Assembly (NCBI GenBank): GCA_030762175.1
Contig: CM060833.1
Span: 167,910,501 to 167,974,500 of the forward strand
Source: Metallyticus violacea
Taxonomy: Eukaryota > Arthropoda > Insecta > Mantodea > Metallyticidae
Length of the DNA: 64,000 nucleotides
Reading direction: 5' to 3'
Every line of letters begins with the position of its first letter. Position 1 is the first letter of the stretch. Below, piece by piece: positions 39,005 to 50,229 of this stretch. The translations under genes and the position numbers were made by a program. The notes below the pieces were generated by a model, which ran no database searches, was not told the DNA's origin, and worked only from the letters and a program-made list of their open reading frames with translations.

Positions 39005-39330
39005 CAACAACAAATATTATAATAATAAATTTATTGCTGTCAATAGACTCATTTACATAAGTTTCAGACATTGCCAAAATACTAGAGTAACAAAGCATAA
39101 CTTATTCTTAGAACAAGGTTTTAGTACATGTTTGCGAGAGTTAAAAAAAGTTTACTTATAAATACGTTAAGGTTACAATTGATTACAGTTCATCCAATGA
39201 ATGTAAACTTCTATTTATAAGGTATTTTTCCAACTGATACTTAAATTTGGATTTTTCTACAGATTTATTCTCTGGTGGCAGTTTATTGTACAAAAGGGTA
39301 CCTCTTACATTTATATCCTTACATACTATT
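38965..39330 (-). pseudogene. Jockey-like LINE 3' end
   Basis: The minus strand reads RGTLLYNKLPPENKSVEKSK then KFKYQLEKYLINRSLHSLDE, the usual C terminus of this LINE group (..xLYNxLPxxIKxxxxxxFKxxLKxYL..). The AAT/AAC microsatellite at 38968-39014 is at its 3' side and is probably its tail. Confidence 0.55.
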
Positions 39331-39449
39331 TGTTTATTTTAAGCATATCTATGATAATATTTACTATTTCTAGTGTTATAACTAAGAATCTCATTATTTT
39401 AATAAAATTGTTTGATTCACTGCATAAAATAGACTTATACACATAGAGA

Positions 39450-39611
39450 GAGTAAACAGCATTCCATGCTTTACAAATCCATCCTTACATGACTGTCTAT
39501 ATTCCAATTTAGAAATTAGCCATATATATATATATATATGGCTAATTTCTAAATTGGAATATAGACAGTCATGTAAGGATGGATTTGTAAAGCATGGAAT
39601 GCTGTTTACTC
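39450..39611. repeat. 162-bp palindrome centred on (AT)n
   Basis: The arm 39450-39521 (starting GAGTAAACAGC) is matched without visible mismatch by its inverse at 39540-39611, around an AT core. Such palindromes are unstable, so it is young or an assembly feature. Confidence 0.8.
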
Positions 39612-39639
39612 ATATATATGATATATATATATATCAGTA

Positions 39640-40680
39640 ACTGAAGTGTGTAAGAAATTTACCCTAATTTGTTACATTGTTAACAGGTTACTTTATTTTA
39701 TTTTTCTTTTATATTATATATATATATATATAAATAAATAAATAAATATATAATATAAATATATATATATATAAATAAATATGTATATAATATAAAAGAA
39801 AAATAAAATAAAGTAACCTGTTAACAATGTAACAAATTAACAGTAATTATAATAGTAGAAAAGGCTTCTTGCCATAGAAGGACTCCACGAGTTCAAAATG
39901 TAGCGATCTCAAGTGTGACTTTTTCTTAGTGTTTTATCCTTTTCTACTATTATGATTACTATATATATATAGTAATTTAATATTTTTCTTTTATATTATA
40001 TTTATATAATATAAAAGAAAAATAAAAATAAAGTGACACTATTAACAATGTAGCAAATTAACTTGATATCTCAAGTGTGACTTTTTCTTAGTGTTTTATC
40101 CTTTTCTACTATTATGAATGAATGAATGAATGAATGAATGTGTTTTTTCAATGCCCGTTTTTGCTACAGAGACACCACAGGCGATGGACACTGGTGATAC
40201 ATGAGATGAAATGATATTTTGGGAAAGGATTTATTTTTAAGGAAGGAATCGTTCCAGGCCTAAGTTTAGGGTACCTCCCCGGCATTTGCCATTTATGAGG
40301 ACTGAGGAAAACCTGGAAAAAACCTCAGTCAGGGAGGACGATCCTGGCGGTATTCAAACCCAGACCTCCCGCTCACGAGTTCATGTCTTAATGACCTCGG
40401 TCATCCATGGTGGTTTCTACTATTATAATTACTGTTAATTTTTATATATATAAATGAAAAATAGAAACAAAGTTACACTATTAACAATGTAACAAATTAA
40501 CAGTAATAATAAAAGTAGATAAGGATAAAGCACTTAGATAAAGTCACACTTGAAATTGCTATATTTCGAACTGAAGTTCTTCTGTGGCAAGAAGCTAGAC
40601 AAGTGAAGGTCACCTTTTATCCTTATCTACTTTTATTATTACTTATGTATATAAAAATTAATATATAATACCTTCACTAT
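39640..40680. mobile_element. PLE terminal repeats (P3) in several orientations
   Basis: Repeated blocks of the same sequence occur in alternating orientation: a TTGTTACATTGTTAACAGGT block (39668, inverse at 39815, variants near 40050 and 40485), and a block with GTGTTTTATCCTTTTCTACT. Each is linked to a hairpin with CTTCTTGCCA and a GAAA-like end. The same blocks flank the coding PLE at 55660-56790, which is why I assign them to P3. A SINE B copy is inserted at 40116. Confidence 0.5.
40116..40413 (-). mobile_element. SINE family B copy with 13-bp target duplication
   Basis: Exact TTTCTACTATTAT at 40103-40115 and 40414-40426 flanks a minus-strand copy whose tRNA-like head is at the right (GACCTCGGTCATCCATGG). 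The left end has the GAATGAATGAATG tail run. It is nested in a PLE terminal repeat. Confidence 0.88.
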
Positions 40681-40709
40681 AAACAACTTCAAAATTAAAC
40701 AAATACAAA

Positions 40710-41340
40710 TATAATTAATATTATTGTGTGATTTAGTTGAGCTACACACTCTTAATGCTTCACTTAGTTGTCATAATATACAAAACCGGTTTCGAGAACA
40801 TTTGTTCTCATCATCAGCCAGGCTAAAATTCACCTGTCTGATAATTCGTTAAGCTGTGGGAATGTGTATTCTGCTCTGGTGGCAGTGTGATAAACTTGTA
40901 GTTTATGTTTTCATCCCCGGCAGTGTCGAAGTTCATTAGACTGTATTTGTATTTGTAGATATAGATTTTCTCACAAGTTGCTAGTTCTGTAGGTCCTTGT
41001 ATTGATTTTAATAATTTTGCTTTATTCACTATGCCATGATTTTCTGTCCAAAAATGATATGCTGCTGCTGATATTTATATTTCCTTGTACTTTATGTTCC
41101 TGAAATGTTCCTTTAACCGTATTAAAATGAAAATCACATTCCTACAACTAAACAAATAATATGACAGTTGAATTTTAACCTGGCTGATGATGAGAGTGAA
41201 ATGTTCTCAAAACTGGCTCTATATATTATGACAAGTGAGTGAAGCATTAAGAGTGTGTAGTTCAACTAAATCATACAGTAATATCAATTATATGATTGGC
41301 TTCACTGTGCAAGTTCCAATTTACATTTCAGTTGGTAAAT
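40710..41340. mobile_element. Penelope-like element, head-to-head inverted pair (P1)
   Basis: The left half is a minus-strand 3' part (40710-41125; endonuclease tail near 40990-41120), the right half a plus-strand terminus (41130-41340). The halves meet inside the element. The outer edges carry hammerhead-like motifs at 40780-40820 (minus) and 41181-41221 (plus, G12 lost). Confidence 0.7.
40780..40820 (-). ncRNA. Hammerhead-ribozyme-like motif, intact core
   Basis: The minus strand reads UGG, CUGAUGA, U, hairpin GAGAAC AAAU GUUCUC, GAAA, CCGGU, U, UUG. The core residues are all present. Helix III is the palindrome ACCGGU. Stem I could form only G-U pairs here, so activity is doubtful. Confidence 0.55.
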
Positions 41341-41707
41341 ACGTAATGTTCTGTTCATTTTGAATTCCTCTTGAGGCTTGAATCTGTTGTATATACAGAC
41401 TTCTCCAAAGATAGAAATCTTATTAAATTAGGGGACTGAAATATTTGTACATTGCCTCTATCAACTCTTAAAATATTTAATAAATGGATTGTATGAATAA
41501 TGTACTGCATATACTGTGGCTTAGTTTTGTTTGGAAATGGGAGAAGTAACATTCTCAGTCAGTTATTTCTTTAAAAAGAAAAAGACAGAGGATGCAAAAT
41601 GATTGTAACAAATCTTGTTGAATTAAAAGGTAAAATTTCTAAAATCATTTCAACATATTAAACTCTCTTGACGTTTTACATTAAAACTTTTTTTATTAAA
41701 AAGTAAG

Positions 41708-41750
41708 TTGGTACTAGTTTCGTGAGTCACTTGCTCACATTGTCAACCAA
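41708..41750 (-). ncRNA. Hammerhead-ribozyme-like motif (helix III ACUAGU)
   Basis: The minus strand reads UUGG, UUGACAA, U, hairpin GUGAG CAAGUGA CUCAC, GAAA, CUAGU, A, CCAA. Stem I (UUGG/CCAA) and stem II (5 bp) are perfect and helix III is palindromic. The core UUGACAA differs from CUGACGA by two C-to-T-type transitions, one of them at a CpG. Confidence 0.6.
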
Positions 41751-42128
41751 TTGACGACTAACGGATCTCTTCAAGTAGGAGTATACTTGGCTTTGTGAGC
41801 TCTGGTGGTCTGTTGATGAACCTGTACAATATATTGTCTGCTTCTGTATATTAAAATTCATGTCTATTTTCATATTTTTTATATAAATCTTTTTCCATAT
41901 CTAAGTTCCTTTGGGTGCTGAACTGCTCTTAGCATTATTATATCTTTTTCTATTTCATGATTTTCATTTGAATTATACATTTACAAATAATTATATTATT
42001 ATTATTATATCTTATAATCATTTTGATATACCAGAACCAGACAACATATTGTACAGGTTCATCAACAAACCACCAGAGCACACACAGCCAAGTATACATC
42101 CTACTTGAAGAGATCCATTAGTCGTCAA

Positions 42129-42171
42129 TTGGTTGACAATGTGAGCAAATGATTCACGAAACTAGTCCCAA
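42129..42171 (+). ncRNA. Hammerhead-ribozyme-like motif (helix III ACUAGU)
   Basis: Sister of the motif at 41708 on the other arm: UUGG, UUGACAA, U, GUGAG..UUCAC hairpin, GAAA, CUAGU, C, CCAA. Stem I is again complete. The two core changes are shared with the sister, so they predate the fold-back or were inherited from the source. Confidence 0.55.
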
Positions 42172-42589
42172 ATTAGTTTTTAATAAAAAAGTTTTAATGT
42201 GAAACGTCAAGAGAGTTTAATAAATTGACATGATTTTAGAAGTTTTACCTTTTAATTCAACAAGATTTATGATAGTTTCACTATGTGGATTCCTATATTC
42301 ATTTTTAATTTCATTATAATAAATTTATAGGCATAAACTGTTTCCTGAAAACAAATAGGGTAAAATTTCTTTTGCCAATGATGGTAAGCCGAGCATTAAC
42401 TTTCTGAATATGAAAGGGCACTAATGTATAAGATTGCATTTTTCTGAGCTCAAGTGCCTGTCATTTTGTAAATTTACATACCCCTTTTGTTTCAGAAAAA
42501 ATTAGTTTAGGATATGCAGTATGAATTTTTTCTTTATGGCCTCTTTCCTGCAGGATGACAAGTAAATTTCTTATTAATGGTAGTTTCTT

Positions 42590-43400
42590 TTTTTTTTGCT
42601 GTCAATGTTGTAACCTGTTTTAACCTCTTCTCTTGTTTGGATTTTTGATTTTCTTGTCTACAATTTCTTGGCCATACCCATTGACTTTTGCTGTTTGTAT
42701 TATGTGAGAATACTCTTCACTGTACTCAAATTCATTCATGAGGATGTTAATGAGTATTTGTACTAAGCTACAGGCTATAACATTGACAGCAAAAAATGAA
42801 ACTACCATTCATAAGAAATTTGCTTATCATCCTTGAACTGCCAAAAACGTCCAGAAAATATTCCGAGAGTTTGGGATTACTTTGTCTCCAGTGAATAAAT
42901 TCAGCCTAAATAATCTGCTCAACTCTGGTAATAATGATAGAATTCCTGATGAAAAGAAGCTAGGAATATATCAAATGAACTGTTCAGAATGCAACAAAAT
43001 ATATATTGGCAAAACAAAAAGAAGCTAAAGGAACACTGGAGAAACATAAGGTACAATCAGATAGATAAATCAGCAGTTGCACATCACTTTTGGAGAGATA
43101 AACATGCTATAGAAATGGAAGTCAAATTATTGAAATTTGTAGATAGATCCTTGGAGCTGTGAATATAGGAAAACATTTTTATATAAAAATATGAAGATAA
43201 AGTTATGAACTTTGAGATCCCAACAGAAGACAAATTAGTCTAAAAGTAAATAAAATGTCTGTAAAAACTACACTAAGGTCATCCAACTAACAACAAATCC
43301 AGCATTCAACGCACAGTGCAGGTGAAGGCCTGTGAAACATGTTGTTTATAATTCAATGATAAGTGGAGCATAAGAGTATTAAATATACTCACTAGCTAAT
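42590..43400. mobile_element. Penelope-like element, head-to-head pair, decayed
   Basis: The minus half (42620-42808) encodes the helical region between RT and endonuclease (ILMNEFEYSEEYSHIIQTAK then VNGYGQEIVDKKI, comparable to PLSETEYKMEYQQIIKIAE at 47900). The plus half (42830-43250) encodes a broken GIY-YIG domain (GIYQMNCSECNKIYIGKTKR, then HFWRDKH). The tail at about 43325-43375 contains GTGAAACATGTT, a worn hammerhead end. Confidence 0.65.
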
Positions 43401-44324
43401 TAAGAATATATTTATGGCTTTACTATTAATTCTGACACAAAATTAATTTTAAATTTATTTTTAAATTAATGGATATCATTGTATGATTCAGTTGAACTAC
43501 ACACTCTTGAAGCTTCACTTACTTTTCATAAATGTTAATTTTTTAAATGTTAATTTTTATGTAGAATTGGTATAATTCTTGCATACAAGTGGCACTATGC
43601 CTTTGTCTTTACCAGGGAAATAGTTTTTGAAAATTGTCGCTCACTGTCTTGCCACATTTGTCTAAGTAAGCTTTTTGTACAACTCTTGATATCAAATTTT
43701 GAAAAAGGAAAATTCCAGTCATATAAACTAGCAAATGGTCTGCTATTATTTTCTCTTCATGTTCAGAGAAGACTGGGAGTTTTCCATAACATAACATATG
43801 GCCAATTCATAATTTTTATTTATTTTGTATTTTCAAAATCACTTTAGAAAAAATTTAATTTTTTTGTCATGGATTTACAGCTTGTTTTTCTCACAGGAAG
43901 CTACTTGACAATAATTATCAAGATATATGCTGTTACAGACTTAGTACCAATGTATCTCAGGTAGTTGACTCTATGTCGTAATTCAGGGTCTTTCTTTAAT
44001 GCATTAAAATAGTAAAGGATGAGCATGAAATCACTCTAACCATTGTGTAGCCAATATTTCCCTAGATAAGCAAATTTGGGTGAAAACACTGACCATGTGC
44101 CAAGCATCTAGTTATTGTGTTTACTTAACCGCCAAGACAAGCACACACTCCAAAGTTCAAACCTTAGCAATGATGAGCTGATTACCTGCTAAACTGTTTC
44201 AAAGGAAGGAATGTCAGAAATGTAGAAGTACCAACTTTCTCTTATTTGGTGCACTTCACCTGAGTGCTGAGGAATTTGTTGATAACCCATTATTATGTGC
44301 CATTGTAAAAAAATAAGACAATAT

Positions 44325-44665
44325 TTGGCATCCTACATTAATGTATTCAATCTGTTCACACTAACTCCATTTATTTACATACTTACATAACACTAGGACA
44401 TGTTTTGCAAGCTAATTGCTGCCATCATTAGCTGGTGACTGGCTACTTGAACTGGCAGCTGAATCCCAAGATCCTAGACAAAAACATCTTGGGATCCAGC
44501 CGCCAGTTCCAGTAGTAGGTCAACAGATAATGATGGAAATAATTAGGTTCTGAAACATGTTCTAGTGTTATGTAAGTAAATGGAGTTAGTGTGAACAGGT
44601 TGAATACATTAATGTAGGATATATTACCACTCCATTGTCTATAACTTGATAAGTACAATTTATGC
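44325..44665. mobile_element. PLE-related fold-back with two hammerhead-like motifs
   Basis: Outer arms 44325-44410 and 44555-44640 are inverted copies (CTAACTCCATTTATTTACAT and its inverse). The inner parts (ATCCCAAGATCC / AACATCTTGGGAT) are inverted as well. Motifs are at 44391-44437 (minus; CUAAUGA, stem I CACCAG/CUAGUG with one mismatch, helix III ACAUGU) and 44521-44567 (plus). Confidence 0.6.
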
Positions 44666-45290
44666 CTAGTTTTCTTATGTATAGAATTAGTCTAACATAA
44701 TTACATTATAAAAATTAATACAATTGAGTAACTAATTTCTTTGTCGGCAATATCAAGTTTACCCTTAATTAGATAGTGAGTCGATTTAATACTCTTTAAG
44801 TTCCACTTTCCATTGAATTATACAGAACATGTTTCACAGGCCTTTGCTTGGATCATTATTTCTGACATGAAACTAATTTTAAATTTAATATCATGTTATT
44901 TTCAGCTGGTGGTAGGGGAATGTATTAAATGTTTTTGGAGAAGATAACTTGGTCACTAAATGATCTTGATTCAAGGAGATATGCTCTCCTTTGCTGCTCG
45001 GGTGAATGAATTAATGTTGATTCTGGGATGTATTAAATGGCCAACTCAAAATATCCTGGTTGACTCTAGGCATGTTTATGGTGACTTAATGTGTTTTCAG
45101 AGTCTATGCTTTGAGGCAATATCTAAAATTAATGGAATATTAAGTGTGAAGAAAAGTTGTATTTAAATGTTATCATTTACTTAAATGTAAATTGGAACTT
45201 ACACAGTGAAGCCAATCATATTAATGGATATCATTGTATGATTCAGTTGAACTACACACTCTTAAAGCTTCACTTACTTTTCATAAATGT

Positions 45291-45333
45291 ATGGAACTGG
45301 TTTCAAGAACATTTTGTTCCCATCTTCAGCCAT
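45291..45333 (-). ncRNA. Hammerhead-ribozyme-like motif
   Basis: The minus strand reads AUGG, CUGAAGA, U, hairpin GGGAAC AAAAU GUUCUU, GAAA, CCAGU, U, CCAU. Stem I is AUGG/CCAU (4 bp). Helix III ACCAGU has lost one C-G pair relative to ACCGGU. Confidence 0.55.
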
Positions 45334-45368
45334 GCTAAGGTTCAACTGAACCTTAGTTGAACCTTAGC

Positions 45369-45411
45369 ATGGCTGAAGATGGGAACAAAATGTTCTTGAA
45401 ACCAGTTCCAT
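45369..45411 (+). ncRNA. Hammerhead-ribozyme-like motif
   Basis: Same sequence as the motif at 45291, on the plus-strand arm of the palindrome. All core residues (CUGAAGA and GAAA) are present. Confidence 0.55.
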
Positions 45412-46039
45412 ACATTTATGAAAAGTAAGTGAAGCTTTAAGAGTGTGTAGTTCAACTGAATCATACAATGATATGCATCAATTATCTCATGCAAGGCTTC
45501 AGCTAACACAAACCACTTTTACAAGATGATAGAATCTCACATTTAAAAGCATTTTATGACTTATTGTTTCATTAAAACATTAAGACAAAAAGAAATTGGC
45601 AAATTTAAAAAAAAAAGATCATTCTTGAAGTAAAATCATAATAGTAATGTAAATTATTTGACGAAATCAATATAATGATACATTTTATATACATATTCAA
45701 ATGTACAAAACAAAAATACATACTTTTTATCTTTGTGCAGGGAATAGAATAGGATAGAATAGGAAAGGCAAGGGATGGAGGTGAAGATTTGGCACCTAAA
45801 TTGGACTTATGGAATTTTTTGACCTGTGTTGGCAATAACTAGCTGTGCACGTTGCCATTCAACGATATGCAAAGTTGCTGATAAGACAGTTGTAATTGTT
45901 TGCAGAAATGTGTGGAGTTTCAGAGCAATAAGTCTATTATTACATGCAGAATTGAACTTCATTTCTCTGTTTGTGTCTCTTGCTTTAGTCATGGTTCAGA
46001 GATTTAATAATAAATGGAATTTTCAACTTCTTTTGAACT

Positions 46040-46245
46040 TCATTCTTTGTGAGTGCTGAAGTGTTTGATGAGAGAATAATTAGTGAAGCATTGTGGCCTG
46101 TCCAGTTCCCAGGCTTAATACCCAATGATTTATCTTTATGGAGCAGTTTAAAAAACAAAATCAAGAAATCTAATTGTGAATATTGGATAAACTACTACAA
46201 TGCTTGCCTTACAGCAGTAGGGAAACATTTTCAGCATTTTTGAAA
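46040..46245 (+). pseudogene. Mariner/Tc1-type transposase C-terminal fragment
   Basis: The reading VFDERIISEALWPVQFPGLI then PNDLSLWSSLKNKI matches the block WPPRSPDLxPxDFxLWGxLKxKVY near the third catalytic residue of mariner-type transposases. The catalytic D is replaced or shifted (P-N-D). No terminal repeats were found. Confidence 0.45.
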
Positions 46246-47389
46246 AAGGTAAACACATAATGAGCAGAGTATGTGCAGCTGCGCTGTGTACTGCCACCTC
46301 CACTCTACGTTTGCATGTGTGGAGGATAAAATATATGAATTATACATTTACATTCCCATTTCATATTTTAGAATAATGAGATTGTCATGCAAAAACTTCA
46401 TTTATGATCAGAATTTCATAAACAGTCAGCTTCAGTTGAAAAATCAATCTCAGTGAATGAACAGAAATAGAATCCAAAAAAACCATGCTACAATACTCTC
46501 CTCAAAGGAAGAGATCTTTCGGTCATCCTAAAAGAAGCAAAGGGAAAATGTATCAGTGGGATTGTAACAGCATGTGATCTTATGATATTTTTGGAGGATG
46601 GTGGTAAGAATGAATAATCATGTATAAAAACGCATATTTAACCAGCTTTAATACATTAAAGCTTAGCCTTGGTTATGAACCACATGTGCCATTTCATTTT
46701 CAACTTCTGCGCTACCTTGAGTGTATATTTTTAGTCGTTTGATGGAACAAGCTTGCCATTTTCAGAAAAATGAATTTTTTGTGCTATGCTTATGAAGGAA
46801 GGCCATTGCCTTAGGTAAGTACTTGACTAAAAGCTGGCATGATAGATTGCCCTTATCAATAAAAACAGATTTACCTGTGGCAAAATAAAAGTAAGGAATA
46901 GACACTGTGAAAAGCAATCATTCAGCTATAAAGCTAATCTCATTGTTTGTTAATGTTTTCTATTCAGAAATGTCATATGGGTTACACCAAGTTTAGCTAC
47001 AGAAACCTGCAGGAAAGCTGCTTGGCTATGAGGATGCATATGTAATATCAAATGACACATTTTACCATTTGTTAAACAACCTGTTTGTTCATTTTGGAAT
47101 TTGTGGAGTATAATAAATTCATGGAATGAAAGTAAAAATTTGTGATTAATGCCAAAGTTTTGTACATCTATAAAAGGCCATGCTGAAAGTGTATCATCAG
47201 AGAACAAAGCCAAAACTGGCTATATTGTCAGAAAACTGAATAACAAGGATTATTATCTTAGCTGTAGTTGATGAAAATATATACTCATTATGTGAAAAGT
47301 GTGTCTGAAGTTACCTTTTACTTAAGGGTCATGGTGTGATTACATATATTTATAGTGTTCTTTTGTGTAGTGCATTAGCCTAGTGTTAC

Positions 47390-47640
47390 CAATATGGGTA
47401 GCCAAGATTATTAAGGCAGACTTGTGAACAGGAAGTCTTGGTGTGATCACCAGGGCTATTCTTTGTGACATAGGTTTTTTTCATGTTTTCTTCAGTCATC
47501 ATTGACAAATTATAGGGAGGTATCCTAAACTTATGCCTGTATTATTTCTTTCCCCCCAAAAGAAATCTTTTCTTAATCATTTTATCTCCTACATCAATCT
47601 TCACAGTTAAATGGACATTAAACTATTAAAAAAAAAGCTG
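47390..47640 (+). mobile_element. SINE family B copy, decayed
   Basis: A strongly diverged head (GGGTAGCCAAGATTATTAAGG) is followed by GGGAGGTATCCTAAACTTA and the tail GGACATTAAACTATTAAAAA. Older than the other family B copies. Confidence 0.6.
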
Positions 47641-47680
47641 ATTATTTGCTCATATAAATGGTGTTAGGGTAAAAGTGTAA

Positions 47681-47854
<174 letters not shown>

Positions 47855-48574
47855 TAGTTTAGCACACAGATTAATTAACATCCCACTCTCAGAAACAGAA
47901 TACAAAATGGAATACCAACAGATCATAAAGATAGCAGAAACTAATGGATGCAGCAAAGACACAATAATAGAAATCATCAATAAATTAAAAAAAAACAAAG
48001 CAATAAGAGATGTTTCCACACTGAAAGGCACAAAGGAAAGGTACAAATTCAAAAATTTTATATACCACCTAATTTACCACAAAACATTTAAAAAGATATT
48101 CAAAGAACAAGGAATAATGTTAGCCCCAAAGAATAATATTAATATAAAGAACTTATGCGGTTGCAGAGTAAAGGACAACATACACGCAGAACAAATGTCA
48201 GGTATTTATGAAATAAAATGTGCAGATTGTGATAAAAAGTGCATTGGAAAAATGAAGAGGAATTTGGAAATCCAAAAAAAAGAACACTTTAGAAATATTT
48301 GTTCAAAGCAGGTTGATAAATCAGCAATAGCAGCACACTTATGGAATAATAATCATGAAATTAAACCAGAGATAAAACTATTGAAACAACTCCACAACAC
48401 AATAGAACTTTCCATTTGGGAAAGAATTTTCACCATAAAAAAACAAGGAAAACTTAATGAATTTCGATTTTCCTCCAATGGATGAACTCGGCAAGTTCCT
48501 AATAGAATCAACAGATGCCACCACAAGAACAAAATGGGACCCAGTCACCATTTCTAGCAACTTCATTTGGTCAA

Positions 48575-48621
48575 CAGGCTGAAGATGGGAGGAATCACTC
48601 CCGAAAAATATGTTTTATTTT
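48575..48621 (+). ncRNA. Hammerhead-ribozyme-like motif, helix III altered
   Basis: AGG, CUGAAGA, U, hairpin GGGAG GAAUCA CUCCC (5 bp, perfect) and GAAA are present, but the following bases (AAUAUGUUUU) do not form a clear palindrome. Probably inactive. Confidence 0.45.
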
Positions 48622-48666
48622 TATGTAAGTGAATGGAGTTATAGTGTAAAATAGTTTATTACATTA

Positions 48667-48667
<1 letters not shown>

Positions 48668-48712
<45 letters not shown>
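48668..48712. repeat. (TA)n microsatellite in the PLE terminus
   Basis: Long TA run just inside the outer end of the P2 element. Shorter TA runs occur at the same place in the P2 end at 37840, so it is an element-borne repeat. Confidence 0.85.
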
Positions 48713-48715
<3 letters not shown>

Positions 48716-49081
48716 ACTCCATTGTCAACAGCTTCGTAAATACATTTAATTAAGTATTCACATGTTCCTTAAGCTCTAGTTCAGATTCAGATTTACAGCA
48801 TGTACAGTACAGACCAGTTAAGTAGGCAAATGTATGTAGGAATGACATTTTTAGTGAAAGGGGCTGCATTTTATTAGTTAAAACCAGCAGCAATGCAGCA
48901 TATGAGTAACACAAGTTATAGAGGAACAATAAGTTTCCTAAGGAATCTCCACAAAAACAAATTAATGTCAATAAAATTTTATCTTAAATTTGAATAGTTT
49001 GGGGATTTTCACAGTGAAATGTAGTATCATATAACAAATTATTTATGAGGAAGTCATTCAAAAATCACTAGTTTTGCTCCA

Positions 49082-49125
49082 CTTGGACATATTTCAAAGG
49101 CAAATTTCCTTCATCGTCAGCACGG
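49082..49125 (-). ncRNA. Hammerhead-ribozyme-like motif (family ACAUGU)
   Basis: The minus strand reads GUG, CUGACGA, U, hairpin GAAGG AAAUUUG CCUUU, GAAA, UAUGU, C, CAAG. The core is complete; helix III has one change (AUAUGU). Stem I is reduced to two pairs. Confidence 0.5.
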
Positions 49126-50132
49126 TTCCACTGTCAACTTTCCAGCGTGGTATTAAAATGTTGCTCTTTGGATTTCATAAACTTTTTGATGAGGTTATTA
49201 TTGTTTGGAAGATCAAAATTAACTAAATTTTCCTTGTTTTCATTCAACAATATATTTTCTCACACCAATAATTCTATGGGCTTTATTTTTCCATACCAAT
49301 AATTCTATGGGCTTTTTAAGAGCTTTTAAGAGTTTTGGTTCATTTTGGAACTCATTGTTTTTCTTTTCTTTTCTTTCTTCTTTTTTTTGTGCCAGAAATG
49401 GTATGCTACTGCTGATTTTTCCTTATATTTTATACTTCTCATGTATTCCTTAAACCATATGGTAGTGTTCCTTTTTGTTTATTATTGCAGTCTTCGTAAC
49501 TGATTTCGTAAATGCCTGATTGTTTTCCTGATGGGATTTTGTCCTTTGTGTTGGTTTTTAGGAGGTTTTTCAAACTGCACTTACTCACTGGAGCCAAATT
49601 AATGTTGGCATCTTTAAAAATCTTTTGGAATTTTCGATGTGCTCATGGATGGAATGTCAATTTTTTATATATTTGCTCTCCTTTGTAACCTTTCAATGTG
49701 ATGATTTCTTTTATTTGTTTTTGTTTTTTGAATTTTTCTATCTTTTTCTTGACCAGATCTGTTGTGTAGCCATTTTTCTGTGCTATATCCATGATTTTTT
49801 GGCACTCCTGTGTCTCATTTATTGGTAGGTTTGCTAATATGAATGTGAGGCTATTGATTATAGCGAGTTTATGTTGTTTTGGATTGTGAAAAATGAGCAC
49901 TAGCATGCCATTTCTAGCAACAAAAAAAAATCATGAGTTCCAGAATGAACCAAAACTCTTAAAAGCACTTCAAAAGCCCATAGAATTATCGGTGTGGGAA
50001 AATATATTCTCAAACAAAAACAAAGAAAATTTACTTAATTTTGATCCTCCAAACCACAGTAACCTCACCAAAAAGCTTATAAAATCCAAAGAGCGACATC
50101 TTAATACCATGCTGGAAAGCTGAAAATGGAAC

Positions 50133-50175
50133 CATGCTGACGATGAAGGAAATTTGCCTTTGAAACATGTCAAAG
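50133..50175 (+). ncRNA. Hammerhead-ribozyme-like motif (family ACAUGU)
   Basis: CAUG, CUGACGA, U, GAAGG AAAUUUG CCUUU, GAAA, CAUGU, C, AAAG. Core complete, helix III a perfect palindrome (ACAUGU), cleavage triplet GUC. Stem I does not pair in this copy. Confidence 0.5.
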
Positions 50176-50229
50176 TAAGTGGAACAAAACTAGTGAAATA
50201 TGAGTGACTTCCTCATAAAATTTTATCTT

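Larger units (their letters stand above)
41605..42275. mobile_element. PLE-related fold-back (hammerhead family ACUAGU)
   Basis: Arms of about 240 bases (41605-41850 and 42030-42275) are inverted copies with modest divergence, around a unique AT-rich centre. The outer ends share GTAAAA..TTCTAAAATCA and TTGACGTTTTACATTAAAAC. Each arm carries one hammerhead-like motif pointing outward. There is no coding part. Confidence 0.65.
45168..45490. mobile_element. P1 PLE terminus as a near-perfect palindrome
   Basis: The arms 45229-45346 and 45354-45473 match over about 117 bases with almost no mismatch and a spacer of only a few bases. The sequence is the P1 terminal region without any coding part. 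Both arms carry a hammerhead-like motif facing outward. Confidence 0.8.
48987..50214. mobile_element. Penelope-like element, inverted pair with 16-bp target duplication
   Basis: The left half is minus strand (endonuclease tail and, at 49643-49906, the helical region INSLTFILANLPINETQECQ then IMDIAQKNGYTTDLV). The right half (49905-50214) is the plus-strand 3' end (ELSVWENIFSNKNKENLLNF). The whole is flanked by exact ATAAAATTTTATCTTA (48971-48986, 50215-50230). Both outer edges carry hammerhead-like motifs. A single target duplication around the inverted pair means it integrated as one unit. Confidence 0.8.
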
